A DNA stretch of 64,000 nt from Artemia franciscana (GCF_032884065.1 NC_088873.1:36195823-36259822), one strand, 5' to 3'; shown: positions 47,402 through 61,529, counted from the first letter of the stretch. Program-made: numbers and translations. Notes: a model not told the origin generated them from the letters alone.

Positions 47402-48710
47402 AAAACCTCTATGTGCTGTTTTAGTAGCAGCATTGACAAATAAACAACAGAAAGAGATGTTGCCAAAAAACAGCAAAAAAAAAAAAAAAATAAAAAAAAT
47501 GTGGCGCCAAACACCTTGAGAAACTGTAGCTTTCCTTTGTGCCTTTGAGAATCAAAATATTTGAAATGATGGAATTTCTCCGGACGAAAAGCGTATCAAT
47601 CTTAATTAATTAGTTTCGTTTATTTACTTTTACGGTTCAACGTGGCAACACTGACGAAAATTTGATGCCGTCCTAAAAATTTCGTAATAAACAACCAAAA
47701 GAAAAACCTGCAGAATAGGGGTTTTCAGGTATGAATGGGTCTAAGATAAGTCGACGGGACAAAATTTTATTTTGATTCCCTTGGTATTTCAACAAAATCC
47801 TTGGTATTAAACATGATGAACAAAAGAAGTAAATATGAAAAACCATACGGACTTTAGTAGAAAAAGGAAATTCAGTAACAAACACAATCCAATAACAATT
47901 GACTGTTATCTAACTTTATTCTTTCAGTAAAAACAAAATTTGTGACTGTAGTTTTATTAGCAACAAGTTTTTTTACAGGGCAAGCTGCAGAAAAAAAGTA
48001 TACGCCCTCCCTCTAGCCCATCTACTCATAAGTTTTTTTCATTGTCGTAGAAAATGCCAGATTTTTTTATAATTAATTAAACTGATAGTGAACAAGCGCC
48101 AGCAATACCATATACTTTAGAAACCGATCAGCCTACTAACACCCAAATTGAAATAAATTACTTGTAAACCCACAAAATATTTTATTAATTAGATGCACTA
48201 AAAATGACGGAGGCACAATATCCCTAATCAAAGCCGTAACCAGGATTTTTTTCGGGGGAGGGGATTTACGAAAAAATTTCAAAAACACGTCAAAAATTTG
48301 TTTATACGCATTTGTTACGTTTCTACAAGTAGGAGAAAAATTCAGGGGGGGATTCAAACCCCTGACCCCTCCCCCTGGATATGCCCCTGGCCCTACTCTA
48401 TCGATTGGTCAATTCTAGGTTTCTCCTTCTTATATATTCTTGGTTGAACCTCATTTACTATCATTTTTTTATGCAACCTAGTAACTTCAAGGAACAGTCA
48501 CTCTAAACGGGCATTTTGCTGGGAAAGTGTTTTGATTTTGTACTGTCAAAATAAAACCCCAGACTTGTGTCTCAGTATAATGGTTACTTCACTCAAACCC
48601 CTTGCTACACACCTGAAGCCAGACACTTCCTTAAGAGTCTTTTGGAAGGGGGGCAGATTGTTTAAGAAGGAGGTACAATTTTGAAATTCTACAAATATGC
48701 AAAGGATATG
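47402..48710. other. No gene seen; one short G/C-tract repeat
   Basis: A member of the GCCGTATCC family lies at 48226-48392 (AAAGCCGTAACCAGG to GGATATGCCCCTGG). The remainder is AT-rich spacer. Confidence 0.45.
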
Positions 48711-50449
48711 GAACAAGAGCTAAGAGCTCATATGGCACTTGTGGAATTCTATGAATCAATAGAATTGATTTAAAAAAGAAAATAAGAGGCTTAATGCCGG
48801 TCAAGATTTAAAATAAGAGCTCTGAGTCACAAAGTCCTTCTAAATATCAAAATTCATTAAGATCCGATCACCCACTCGTAAGTTATAAATCCCTAATTTT
48901 TTCTAATTTTTCCTCTCCCTTTTGCCCCCCAGATGGTCGAATCTGGGAAAACGACTTTATCAAGTCAAATTGTGCAGCTCCCTGACACAACTACCAATTT
49001 TCATCGCCCTAGCACGTCCAGAAGCACCGAACTCGCCAAATCACTGAACCCCTCCCCCCAACTCCCCCAAAGAGAGCGAATCCAGTACGATTCTGTCAAT
49101 CACGTATCAAGGACATTTGTTTATTCTATCCACCAAGCTTCATCCCGATTCCTCCACTCCAAGTGTTTTTCCAAGATTTTCCCCTCCAACTCCCCCCAAT
49201 GTCAAAAGATCTGGTCGGGATTTGAAATAAGAGCTCTGAGACATGAATTCCTTCTAAAAATCAAATTTCATTACGATCCGATCATCTATTCGTAAGATAA
49301 AAATACCCCAATTTTCATGTTTTCCAAAAATTCCGGTTTCCCCCTCCAACTCCCCCGAATGTCACAGGATCTGGTCGGATTTTGAAATTACAACTTTAAG
49401 GCACAAGATCCTTCTAAATATCAAATTTCATTAAGATCTGGTCACCCTTTCGTAAGTTAAAAATACCTCAATTTTCAAAATTACCCCGCCCCCCCAATTC
49501 CACAAAAGAGAGCAGATCCGGTCCAGTTATGTCAGTCACGTATCTTAGACAGGCTTCTATTCTTCCCATCCAGTTTCATCCTGATCTCACCGCTTTAAGT
49601 ATTCTCTAAGATTTCCGGTCCCCCCAACTCCCCCCCCCCTCGATTACGCTTAATCCAATTGAGATTTAAAATAAGATATCTGAGTTACGAGGTCCTTCTA
49701 AATATGAAGTTTCACGAAGATCCGATCACTCCTTCGTAAGTTAGAAATAAGTCATTTTTTCTTATTTTTCAGAATTACCCCCCCCCCCCCCAATTGAGCG
49801 GATCCGTTCCAATTATGTAAATCACGTATGCAAGACTTCTGCTTATTTTTCCAACCAAGTTTCATCCCAATCCCTCCAATCTAAGCGTTTTCCATCATTT
49901 TAGGTTTCCCCACCCAAACTTCCCCCAATGTCACCAGATCCGGTCAGGATTTAAAATAAGAGCTTTGAGACAAGATATCCTTCTATATATCAAATTTCAT
50001 GGAGATCCAATCACCCGTTCGTAAGCTAAAAATACCTCATTTTTTCTAATTTTCCAGAATTAACCCCCCCCCCCAACTACCCCAAAGAGAGCGGATCCGT
50101 TCCGTTTATGTCAATCATCAATCTAGGACTTGTCTTTATTTTCCCCACCAAGTTTCATCCCGATCCCTCCACTCTAAGTGTTTTCCAAGTTTTTGGTTTC
50201 CCCCTCCCAACTCCCCGCCCCCGTCACCAGATCCGGTCGGGATTTAATATCCCGACTCACCCCCAGATGGTCAAATCGGGAAAACTATTCCTAATTTAAT
50301 CTGGTCCGGTCCCTGATACGCTTGCCAAATTTCATCGTCCTAGCTTACCTGGAAGTGCCTAAAGTAGCAAAACCGGGACCGACAGACAGACAGACCGACA
50401 GAATTGGCGATTGCTATATGTCACTTGGTTAATACCAAGTGCCATAAAA
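48711..50449 (+). mobile_element. Helentron/HINE-like element, copy 2, with complete 3' hairpin
   Basis: Starts GAACAAGAGCTAAGAGCTCA and ends GGGACCGACAGACAGACAGA, then the perfect hairpin CACTTGGTTAATACCAAGTG (50422-50441) and CCATAAAAA. The satellite core has the same period of about 290 bp as copy 1, with fewer units. It is the only one of the three copies with an intact terminal hairpin. Confidence 0.7.
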
Positions 50450-53225
50450 ACGGATATTATAGAATACATCCAAATATATCTCAAGTCTTAAGATGAAGGA
50501 TGGGCCCCAAAAAACCCCTGCGCATATGCTGGTCGAAAGTATTAGTGTCTTTGATTCGCCATTTTGCTGCTTATTCTCTCTTCTTTACCCTCATAGTAAC
50601 TCATAGACAATAAGCATTAAAACGGAAATTAACATTAAGAGAGAAAAACAGCATGAGTTCTCAATAGTTTTTTTTACATTTTTTCTTCAGCTAGGCCAAA
50701 GAGTATGGGTAATTTATAAGAGCTGGAAGTGGCACTAGTGTCGATAAAAAAGTATCATGCCATCTAGCGTCTGGAGACACTTGGCATTTTTTCCAATATA
50801 TTAATAACAATAATTAATATAATTGGTGTAATTGGTAAAATTAGGGTAGTAATTAGTTTCTGATCTCAATTCCTGACGAAGAAAAAACAATTACAAAAAC
50901 TGAAAATATGTCAAGTGCCGCCAAACACAAAATATTTTAGACAGTTTATTATATACAGTTACAGACTACACACTAACAGTTACAGACACATACAGTTACT
51001 AAGTCACTGCCATTGGCCACGGCATTGGTATCACCATTGTTCGTATTTTACTTCCAAGTCCGATGTCGTATGCATTTTGTGCTCGTTAGAATTGATCCTC
51101 GGCATTTAAAAAGTACTTTACTTTTTTTTAAAGTAGAGTTAAGAGAAAGAGTCAAACTTTAGCGTAAAGAGTGGGGCGTTGATGAGGAAGCAGCCCCTTC
51201 ATATACGAAGTAATTTCTGTTCGTTTTAAGTTTTAATGTCGCTCCTTACTTTCCGTTAAAAAAACTTGTTTTTTTTTTACTTTTTACAACTCAGAGAAAC
51301 CGTATATGATGTCATGGCTTAGTCACGCGTTTTCTACTAGACTTCTCAAATATAGAAAGGAAAACTGCATGAAAAATAATCCATTTTTAAAATAAAAATG
51401 GCAGAAAATAGTAACACGGATTTTAATTGTGACCAATATTTTATTACGTGAGAAATAACACGTCGCTAGCGCATTGCAAAAACAAATAGTAAAGAAAACA
51501 AAACAAATGTCAAGGCACTACTTTCCCAAAGGATGACTCAACAATTTAATTCAAATTTGATTATATTGCAGTATTTATAAAGGAAACAAAAAGTAACAAA
51601 GTGGGACGTGATAAATTACAGCTATGCAGGAAACAACAGTTTTCAAGGTAGATAAAATAGAGCATACTTCTCCAATGGGCATAACTAGCGCTAAACAAAG
51701 GGTAAGGTTATAGAATTCGATGATATAATTTAGACAAATGACTAAAGGCACTTTCTGACGAATAAATTGTTGATCAACAATCGCGAGAACAGATTCGTCT
51801 ATCCAACAATTGTGAATCGACAACCATTTTCGCGAGAACACAAATTTATATTATTCTTGTAAATAAGCGACGATATTTTGGAAATCAATTGGACACTAGT
51901 TTACTATTTTCGATTAAACTGATGTTTACACCTTTAATTTTAAATTTGTATCCATATTTTCACTGTCCGATAAAATTATGAAAGTTTAAGTTACATACAA
52001 CAAGATTTCTCCAGTGTTTTTTGGAGTTGAAAGAGGGGGGGGGGGTCAAAAGAAAGTACCTTCTCATGTCTTATTTAAGGTAAGAGACCAAGCTAATAAT
52101 AAATGGCAAAGTAACCGTTTTTTCTCTTCTAAATAGCAAGAACAAAAACACTGTTCCCGAATCATATTCATCTTTGGAACTTCCCGCTTAAATATGACCA
52201 ACAAGCATGACAAACAAAGACCTCAATTGTGGGTCGTTTTCATCGACAGTTTTGATCAAAAAACTGTTGTTGGTCACTAGAATGCAATATGTTGATGGAC
52301 ATATCTTGCCAGAACAGATTGTAGATCAACAGCTATGCTTTTTAATTTTATTTTAATCTCCATAATATTGCTATTATTTTTCGGTTTCAGTAATGTTACA
52401 CTATTGCCCTTACGTTACTATTTGGTCTCCATACCAATTTATTTTGTCCAGCATTCATAATCCTTTTCCGACGTTCTTGGTCCCCTCTAGCCTCCTTTCG
52501 TCTCACTTGTCATCCTTTACTGCCTTCTGATTTCCTATACTGTCCTCCGAGCTGTTCTAGTCCTTTCTAACTTTTTTCTAATTCCTTCCAGGCTCGATTA
52601 GGCTATTTCATTATTCACTGTTTTTTCTGAAGTTCTTGGCTTCCTCCATTCTCTTTTAGTCCCACCCAACTTCTTTTACCCTCTTTCGACTTCCTTTACT
52701 GCCTTAGAGTTTGTCTAGTCCTCTGAATCTATTGGTCTCTTTCAGACTCCTTTAGGCCAATCCGACTTTTTTAATTGCCTTAAGACTTGCTCCAGGCCTT
52801 TTCAACGTTTTTGGTCTCCTGCAACTTCTCTTGGCCGATTTCGATTTCGACTTTCATAGTTCATTTCCAACGTTTTTGTTTAGTCTGTCCTCTTGAGTTC
52901 ATCAGACTTTTTTTACTACTCCCTTCTGATTTGCTCTAGTCCTGTGCTTCGGGAAAAACACGCAAGGTTGACTTTTAATCTACAGATAATCAGATACAGA
53001 TAATCCTATTCACTATAATTAGTCTACAATATTAATTTTTTTTATTATTGCCACTTTTTAGAAGCATTTAAAATTATTTAGCTTGACTCAAGTCTAACGT
53101 GTTTCCAAAAGGTCATTTCTGTTATTCTGACTCCAACTCTGTTCAGCAAAATTCTTACTAAAACTCCAACTCCAAAGCCATAGTTGAAAGTTAGTTACTT
53201 AGGCTTGTCATAGTAGATTTTCGAG
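50450..53225. other. Intergenic: foldback half-arm and pyrimidine-rich stretch
   Basis: 51125-51270 is one arm of the 41458 palindrome alone. 52350-52960 is pyrimidine-rich with scattered variants of CTTTACTGCCTT, TTTTTGGTCTC and TCTAGTCCT, likely a decayed tandem repeat. Short frames at 50915 and 51575 show no motif. Confidence 0.5.
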
Positions 53226-55108
53226 TCTACTGCTCAGTAGGGCCCTCCCACAGGCCATTCAGCGTGTCCCCAGGTGGCGATAGGAGAACAGCCTACAGAT
53301 ATGTAGAGCACCTCCATAGGAATTAGGAACCAAGGGGGGGGGGCTTGTCCCTTGGGGGCTATAATAGAACCTGGGGCACCCTCCCCTGGGGCCATAAAAA
53401 CAGGCGGAGGAAGAAGAAGGTCCCTCAATGTACACTCAGAAGGGCCCACCGGTGTGTGGACACGTTCTGTGGATTACAAACCTTCTCTCACTAATGGGTT
53501 AAATCGGGTGGTGACGCAGAACAGCATCAGGGGAGGATCCTCTAGAGGAGGATAACTACGACAGGGCGTAAGATCCAGATCTATGAACAACGACCTCTGC
53601 AAAGGGCTGCCTCGATCCTTTTGGGGTACCTGCAAGACTGAGGACCTAGCGGTCAACCCTATTCCCACTTGAGGATTAGCGCCAGTCGAGGAAATTATAG
53701 CCTATTAAACAACACGGCATTCGTACGGGATTCTGATTAATGAATAATCCTTCTGGACTTAGTTTGTTTTGGTGGGCATTTCGGGCTGATAAACTACTTC
53801 CTAGCTGATTTATTGACAATGGGTTGCTTCCCCGTAGTAGCATAATATTTGTAGGCATGGACATATAATGAGTCGGAGGTAATAGGCTTGATATTGCCGG
53901 TGCAGGATTTAGACTTTTGTTGATAGAAGAGCATCGCCAAGTGCTGAAAACCATGTTGTGACCAAGATGGGTCCAGGATTACAGAAAGCCTCCGTTCAAC
54001 TGGAGGTCCCAGGGACTTCTTGCTTTCCGGTTCTAAGCCGGCTGAAGTGCTTCGATGCAGACTTGAGAAGATGGGTTTGCCCCCTTCCTGCACTGGTATC
54101 CGGGACCATTGAATCCCTGAGGCCAAAACAATTTCCATGATTTAAAGAATATGAAAATTGGAAATTGGAATATTAAGATGTCAAAAAATAAATATTGTGT
54201 CGACATTTTTACTGATGAATTCAGACGATTCAAATTGGACTTAGCAGGAGTTTCAGAAACTCATATCCCAGGGGTAGGAAGCAAGAAATTAGGTGATAAA
54301 GAATTTATTTACTCAGGCAGGAATGAAGGGGTACATAGATAGGGAATAGGGTTCAAGATAAATAAGAAAGCTGCCAAGCTTGTTTAGACTGGGAAGGTAT
54401 TTACAGTAGAATACTAATCGCTCGATTTATGACTAAAAAGTTCAGTGTACCAGTTATAGTTGCATATACCCCCGTAGAACCGACTGATGGAGAAACCAGT
54501 GACTCAGATGAATTTTATTTACAGTAACAGGAGCAAAAAGACCGGGTCACAGGTAGAAATATGGTGTTTTCACTAGAAGATTTGAACGCCCACGTCGGTA
54601 GAAATAGGGATAGATAGTATCCTAGCCAAGGTAAATTTGGTGTAAGAAAGGATAATAGTAACGGCTATAGACTGCTGCAATTTTGTAGGCATAACAATCT
54701 AGTTATAACCAGTACAGTGTTTCGTCATAAAATGGCCCGTAAGCTAACCTGATATTCACGTAACGGTAAGACAGCAAACCTGATTGATTATATAACTGTA
54801 AACTGATGACTGACAGGATCAGTAAAATATGCTAGGGTGTATATGAGTGCTGTTATTGACGTTAAAAGTAAAGATCACCATCTAGTAGTGTCTAGGGATA
54901 ATTTAAAGCTGAAATTTCGGAAGGGTAACTATCTCCCGGGAAGGTATGAGATGTTGCTAGACTCCAGGACGAGAATTTGAGAGACTTTCCAGGAACAGTT
55001 GAATACCAAACTGGACAGTTAAAATTTAACAATGGAGAAGATGACTGGAATAATATTAAGAAAGCAATTTGTGAAGTTGCTGATGGTTTCTTAGGGAAAA
55101 AAAAATTA
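53226..55108 (+). mobile_element. CFDP2/RTE-like LINE, 5' half with full leader
   Basis: Keeps about 600 bases of GC-richer leader missing from the 21786 copy (53226-53830), then the shared leader and the endonuclease region (from 54151: KIGNWN, GVSETHIPGVG). The frame has many stops and shifts. It retains the region deleted from copy 1, including SKDHHLVVS (from 54867) for the last endonuclease motif. It ends near 55108 in GAAGTTGCTGATGG..., followed by unrelated sequence. Confidence 0.82.
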
Positions 55109-56124
55109 GGAACGCAGCTAGGAATTATATTTGTATTTTGAATATTTCTGCTAAAAAAATATATCCTCAGTTGGACAGCTAAAAATTCCTTCTGGCCACT
55201 GATTGACTCAGCAATAGCACTACTATCGGGCATCTCCCAATATAGCTGAAGTACATTAATCATCAGCACAACTTTGCCTTTTTGCGCAGCAAAAATGCCC
55301 TCTTTTCTTAATAATCAACCTTATATATAAATAATGGGTAACTTGTAATGCTTACAGCCTTTGCCCAATGGGTTTATGGGACTTTGTCATACTTGGAGGC
55401 GCAGTTATTTAGCTTTTCGACTATTCTGAATAGGATGGCTATTCCAAAATTTCGATCAGATATCTTTGGGGAGAGAGTAGCTAAAAGCAAATGGAAGGGG
55501 AACTTGGTGCCCATCCTACCACTTTTGAATATCCTTCTCGACATGCCCTGAAAGTTTCAACTTAATACCCTTAGCCGTTCCTTGGATATTGCTGATATTC
55601 TCTTTAAACAAGAAGCAAGCACATAGTTTACTTTAACTGTGTTTCTCATCCATCTCAACATTTTCTTGAAGTCCCACCTTAATACCCTAATCCTTTTTAG
55701 AGATCCAGGATCAAATATACCCTCTTTTCAAATAAAAACCCAACATGTTAACAATGGATAACTTACATAACTTACAGCCCCTGCTCTGGGGACTATGGGA
55801 GGGGCGTTCACCCTTAAGACATATTTATTGGAGCTTTGGACTATTTTTAACAATATGCTTATCTTAAAATTTTGGTCAAATGTATTTGGGGGAAAATGGG
55901 CATGGAAGGCTAGTTGCCATCCGATCACTTTGATTTGAGCTTTTGATTTCCAATAGAATGAGACCCCTTCAAATTTAACCCAGAACAAAACTGGGTTTTC
56001 AATTTTTAAAGTCTGTCATCTTGGGGGGAGGGGGTAAGTTAATCTTACTTCCTAATATGCAAAATATTTGTATCTAACACATTTTGCTAGCAGACCCGCT
56101 ACACTACCCGCTAGCAGGCCCACT
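55109..56124. repeat. Two diverged units related to the 1.1-kb family
   Basis: About 55330-55560 and 55745-55960 share AA-AATGG-TAACTT, CTTACAGCC and GGGACTNTG, and resemble 27825-27975 of the 27335 copy. No gene is seen. Confidence 0.5.
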
Positions 56125-56490
56125 AGATGTTTTCCAGAGAAATTGTCTATGGATTATTCTGGGTACACGGCTGAATGACGAAAAGTACGGTTCTATCCCG
56201 CCTTCTAGGGCTATAATGAGAGAAAGGTTGAGATGGCTAGGGCATGTTGTGCGGATGAAGGATGACAGATTGCTGAAGATTGTCCTTCTCGGCCAAATGT
56301 TAAGGGATAAATGGAAAGCAGGTCGTCCGTGGTTGGGGTAGGAGGACGTCATAAAGAAAGATTTAAGGGAAATGGTAACTTCCTGGGAGGATGTAAGGAG
56401 GGAGGCTTTGAATATATTGGAATGGAAGAGGAGCGTGTGCATCTGTGTTGGTCTCAAGCGGCTTGGTGCTGCGGTAAGTTGTTAGTAGTA
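56125..56490 (+). mobile_element. 3' fragment of the CFDP2/RTE-like LINE
   Basis: Matches 24455-24840. It reads DVFQRNCLWIILGTRL, with a short deletion, then RLRWLGHVVRMKDDRLLK and GRPWLG, then TAG. After the stop the frame stays open (EDVIKKDLREMVTSW...). It ends in AGTTGTTAGTAGTAG. Confidence 0.8.
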
Positions 56491-57184
56491 GTCATACTGA
56501 GTTACAACGTCACTTAAAAGCCCTGAGCTGAGTTTAGCCACCCTGAAAAAGGTACTGAATTACTGTGCCAATCTTAAAAGAGCCATATTAATTTTTTATA
56601 TCGCCCTATCTTGTCCAAAGCAACTGGGTGAATTTCTGAATGACAACCCGAGCCAAATTTAATAATTCTGCAAAACGAGTCAAAATAACCTAAATTTGAA
56701 TATGGAGGGTATACCTTTATTATTTTCACATAACTATAAGTTACGATTTCTTGGAGAGCAGCTTTTAAGCTATAGATGACAGAAGAAGATTTAATCAACC
56801 TTTTTTTTCACAGGCAAAGTATTTATCCGACCTAAAATCCTACATCAGACCCACTGAAAAGAACAATTTTTTTTCAGAATGCATTTTATAATATACAGAA
56901 ATATTTTTCATTTCGGCCAGTAAATTTTAAAGTTAAGATTCAACAGAATAAAATTTTTATAAATTATTAATGAGAATGAGGATAAGATTATTAATGAGAA
57001 TAAATATAGAAAGAAAAACACAAAGAGAAAAACGAATACACACACAAAATCAACGAAAAAAAAAAAAAAAAAAAAAACGAATAAAACAGTGGTGAGGGGA
57101 TAGGCACGCAGAAGGTGTACTGGAGAGTTTTCTCTGAAGAATATCCAATTTAAAATTATATCAGGAACTACAACTTTTCTAGGA
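56491..57184. other. No feature recognised
   Basis: Spacer with a 21-A run near 57057. Nothing else is recognised. Confidence 0.4.
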
Positions 57185-60100
57185 GATGTGAAGTGGAGGC
57201 CATGGATAAAATTGCTGAGGATCTGGAAGATGCAGCTAGACGGCATAATAGCAAAATATTATACTGGCATGTTAATAAATTGAGAGGGAGTAGTCGATCC
57301 GGACTAGTCTCAGTTAAAGATAGGAAAGGGGCCACAAGTAGTGATAAGAAAAAAGTTAAACAAGAGCTAAGAGCTCATATGGCACTTGTGACGAGGCAAG
57401 AAGAGCTAAGAGCCAAGAGATCATATGGTATGAGCTCTAGCAAAAATTCTATGAATCAACAGATTGATTTAAAAGGAAAATAAGAGGCTTAATGCCGGTC
57501 AGGATTTAAAATAATAGCTCTGAGTCACGATTTCCTTCTAAACATCAAAATTCATTAAGATGCGATCACCCACTAGTAGGCTATGTTATAAATAACTAAT
57601 TTTTTCTAATTTTTCCTCTCTCTTTAGCCCCCCAGATGGTCAAATCTGGGAAAACGACTTTATAAAGCCAATTTGTGCAGCTACCTGACAAGCCTACCAA
57701 TTTTCATCGTCCTAGCACGTCCAAAAGCACCAAACTCGCCAAATCACTGAACCCCTCCCCCCAACTCCCCCAAAGAGAGCGAATCCAGTACGATTCGCTC
57801 AATCACGTATCAAGGACATTTGCTTATTCTATCCACCAAGCTTCATCCCGATTCCTCCACTACAAGTGTTTTCCAAGATTTCCCCCTCCAATTCCCCCCA
57901 ATGTCAAAAGATCTGGTCGGGATTTGAAACAACAGCTCTGGGACATGAATTTCTTCTAAATATCAAATTTCATTAAGATCCGATCACCTGTTCGTAAAAT
58001 AAAAATACCCAAATTTTCACGTTTTCCAAGAATTCCGGTTCCCCCCTCCAACTCCCCCCCCAATGTCACAGGATCTGGTCGGAGTTTAAGATTAGAGCTT
58101 TAAAGCGGAAGACCCTTCTAAATATCAAATTTCATTAAGATCTGGTCACCCTTTCGAAAGTTACAAATACCTCAATTTTCAAAACTCCCCCCCCCCAACT
58201 CCACCAAAGAGAGCAGATCCGGTCCGATTATGTCAGTCACGTGTCTTAGACAGGTTTTTATTCTTCCCATCCAGTTTCATCCTGATCTCACCGCTTTAAG
58301 TATTTTCTAAGATTTCCGGTTCCCCTTAACTGCCCCCCCTCAATTACACTGGATCCGGTTGAGATTTAAAATAAGAGATCTGAGTCACGAGGTCCTTCTA
58401 AATATGAATATTTCAGAATTAACTCCGCCCCCCCCCCAAATAGAGCAGATCCGTTCAAATTATGTAAATCACGTATCTAAGTTTCATCCCAATCCCTCCA
58501 ATCTAAGCGTTTTCCATGATTTTAGGTTCCCCCACCCCAAACTCCCCCCAATGTCACCAGATCCGGTCGGGACTTAAAATAAGAGCTTTGAGACACGATA
58601 TCCTTCTAAATATCAAATTTCAGTGAGATCACCCGTTCGTAAGTTAAAAATACCTCACTTTTTCTAATTTTTCCGAATCAATCCCCCCAAACTACCCCAA
58701 AGAGAGTGGATCCGTGCCGGTTATGTCAATCATGTATCTAGGACTTTTACATATATTTACCACCAAGTTTCCTCCCGATCCCTCCACTCTGAGTGTTTTC
58801 CAAGTTTTCGGTTTCCCCTTCCCAACCCCAACCCCCCATGTCACCAGATTCAGTCGGGATTTAAAATAAGAGCTCTGAGACACGATCTCCTTCTAAATAT
58901 CAAATTTCATTGAGATCCGATCACCCGTTCGTAAGTTAAAACTACCTCATTTTTTCAAATTTTTCAGAATTAACCCCCCCCCCAACTGCCCCAAAGAGAG
59001 CGGATCTTTCTGGATATGTCAATCATGTATCCATGACTTGTGCTTATTTTTCCCACCAAGTTTCATCCCGATCCCTCCACTCTAAGTGTTTTCCAAGATT
59101 TTAGGTTTCCCCCTCCCAACTCCCCCCCCCCCAATGTCACCAGATCCGGTCGGGATTTAAAATAAGAGCTCTGAGACACGATATCCTTCTAAATATCAAA
59201 TTTCATTGAGATCCGACAACCCGTTTGTAAGTTAAAAATACCTCATTTTTTCTAATTTTTCAGAATTAACCCCCCCCCCCCCAACTACCCCAAAGAGAGC
59301 GGATCCGTTCCGGCTATGTCAATCATGTATCTAGGACTTGTGCTTATTTTTGCCACGAAGTTTCATCCCGATCCTTCCACTCTAAGTGTTTTCCAAGTTT
59401 TAGGTTTCCCCCTCCCGACTCTCCCCCCCCCAATGTCACCAGATCTGTTCGGGATTTGAAATAAGAGCTCTGAGACACGATATCCTTCTAAATATCAAAT
59501 CTCTTTGAGATCCGATCACCCGTTCGTAAGTTAAAAATACCTCATTTTTCTAATTTTTCAGAATTAACCCCCCCCCCCCAACTAACCAAAGGAGAGCGAA
59601 TCCGTTCCGATTATGTCAATCACGTATCTAGGACTTGTGCTTATTTTTCCCACCAAGTTTCATCCCGATCCCTCCACTCTAAGTGTTTTCCCGGTTTTAG
59701 GTTTTCCCCCTCCCCCCCCCCAATGTCACCAGATCTATTCGGGATTTAAAATAAGAGCTCTGAGACACGATATTTATCTGAGACACGATGTGAAGGAAGA
59801 TTTGTTTCGTGAGGAAGAATTGGCGACAGTACTAAAAGGATTAAAAAATAATAACGCGGGCGGTCACTAAAAGGGGTTAAAAAATAATAAGGCTCAGGTG
59901 CTGATAGTGTGATAAATGAGTTTCTTAAATATGGTGGCTCTGAGGTTAGAAATAAGCTACTGAAGATTTTGAATATGATTTTTGAAAAAGGGGAAGTACC
60001 TAACGATTTTAAGAAAACCTTAATTAAACTACTGTCTAAGAAAGGTGACAAGAATGAGAGTCGTAATTATCGAGGCATTAGCCTGGTCTCTAGCAAATTA

Positions 60101-61380
60101 CTTAGTAATATGATATTTTTTAGACTGAGAGATGCTGTAGACAAAGTTTTAAGGGAAGAACAGTGCGTAGAAAAGGTAGAGGGTCTGTCGACCAAATTTT
60201 CACTCTTAGGTCAATAATTGAGAAGTCCCTTCGCTGTCAAACACCTTTGGTCCTCAATTTTATCGATTATGAGCAAGCTTTCGATTCTGCTGATAGAAGG
60301 GCGTTAGCAAAGGTCTTATCCTTATATGGTATACCAGAAAAACACATTAACGTGATTTGTGCAACGTACGAGAATAATACTGCTGCTGTTAAGGTAGGAA
60401 ATGAGGTTAGCAATTGGTTTTGTATTAAATCAGGAGTTAAGCAGGATTGTGTTCTATCCCCCTTTATATGGAACATTTTGATGGACTTCGTCTTAAGGAG
60501 CCCAGGAAAGGCAATTGGAGACCACAGAATCAAAAGGGGAGGAAAAACGCTCCTGGACTTAGATTCTGTTGATGATTTAAGTATATTAGATGAAAGTGTG
60601 AGCAAAATTAATGAATTTTTAGAGGTTTGCGAGTTCAGGGTGCTAGAATAGGCTTGAAAATTAATGTTAAGAAGACTAAGTCACTAAGGCTAGGAAAAAG
60701 TGAAGATGAAAAGGTGACGTTGGGTAACGAAAAGATTGATCGGGTTGGCAGCTTCACTTATCTTGGTAGTATTAATAGTAAAGACGGTGGGAGCAGTGAA
60801 GATGTTAAGAGTAGAATAGCTAAGGCTCAGGGTGTTTTTTTTTTCACAGTTAAAAAAAGTTTGGAAGAATAGGAAGATAACTCTGCAAACCAAGATCAGA
60901 ATATTGGAAGCTACAGTGATGACAGTGGTCAAATATGGCTCTGAAGCATGGGCGCTCCGAAATGCAAACGAAAATTTACTAGAAGTTTTCCAGAGAAATT
61001 GCCTACGGATTGTTCTGGGTACCCGGCTGACTGACCGTATTTCAAACAGTAGTTTGTACAAAAAATGTGGTTCAATCCCGCTTTCTAGAGCTATAATGAA
61101 AGAAAGGTTGAGATGGCTAGGCCACATTCTGCGGATGAAGGATGACAGATTGCCGAAGATTGTCCTTTTTGGCCAACCGTCTGGGGCTACACGGAAAGCA
61201 GGTCGTCCTCGTCTGGGTTAGGAGGATGTCATAAATAAAGATTTAAAGGAAATGGGAACTTCGTGGGAGGGTGTAAAGAGGGAGGCCTTGAATAGATTAG
61301 GTTGGAGGAAGAGTGTGCGTAGCTGTGTTGGCCTCAGGCGGCTTTGTGCTGCAGTGAGTTATTATTATTAGTAGTAGTAG
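57185..61380 (+). mobile_element. CFDP2/RTE-like LINE copy interrupted by a HINE-like element
   Basis: 57185-57360 matches 23022-23195 of copy 1 and 59789-61380 matches 23290-24840. The two are split by the satellite element at 57361-59788, and about 95 LINE bases at the junction are missing. RT motifs remain (FIDYEQAFDSADR, GVKQDCVLSPFIW), but the frame breaks at about 59868, 60200, 60645 and 60840. The active site YADD reads SVDD (60564-60575). It ends in a TAG-rich tail. Confidence 0.85.
57361..59788 (+). mobile_element. Helentron/HINE-like element, copy 3, 3'-truncated
   Basis: Same start as the other copies (CAAGAGCTAAGAGCTCATAT at 57361). Satellite units with a period near 297 bp (GAGAGCGGATC anchors at about 58996, 59293 and 59590). 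It stops in the middle of a unit; the CACTTGG...CCAAGTG hairpin is absent. Confidence 0.72.
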
Positions 61381-61529
61381 AACATTTTCTAACAAGAGTC
61401 CAGTTTTTTGTCCAAGGTGGAAGATACAGAGGAAATTTGCAAAAACTGAAACAATTTATCCGAATTCTTTTTAAATAATTAATAAAAAACAAATTCACTC
61501 AAATTTTTAGTTGAGCTTGACAATATCGA

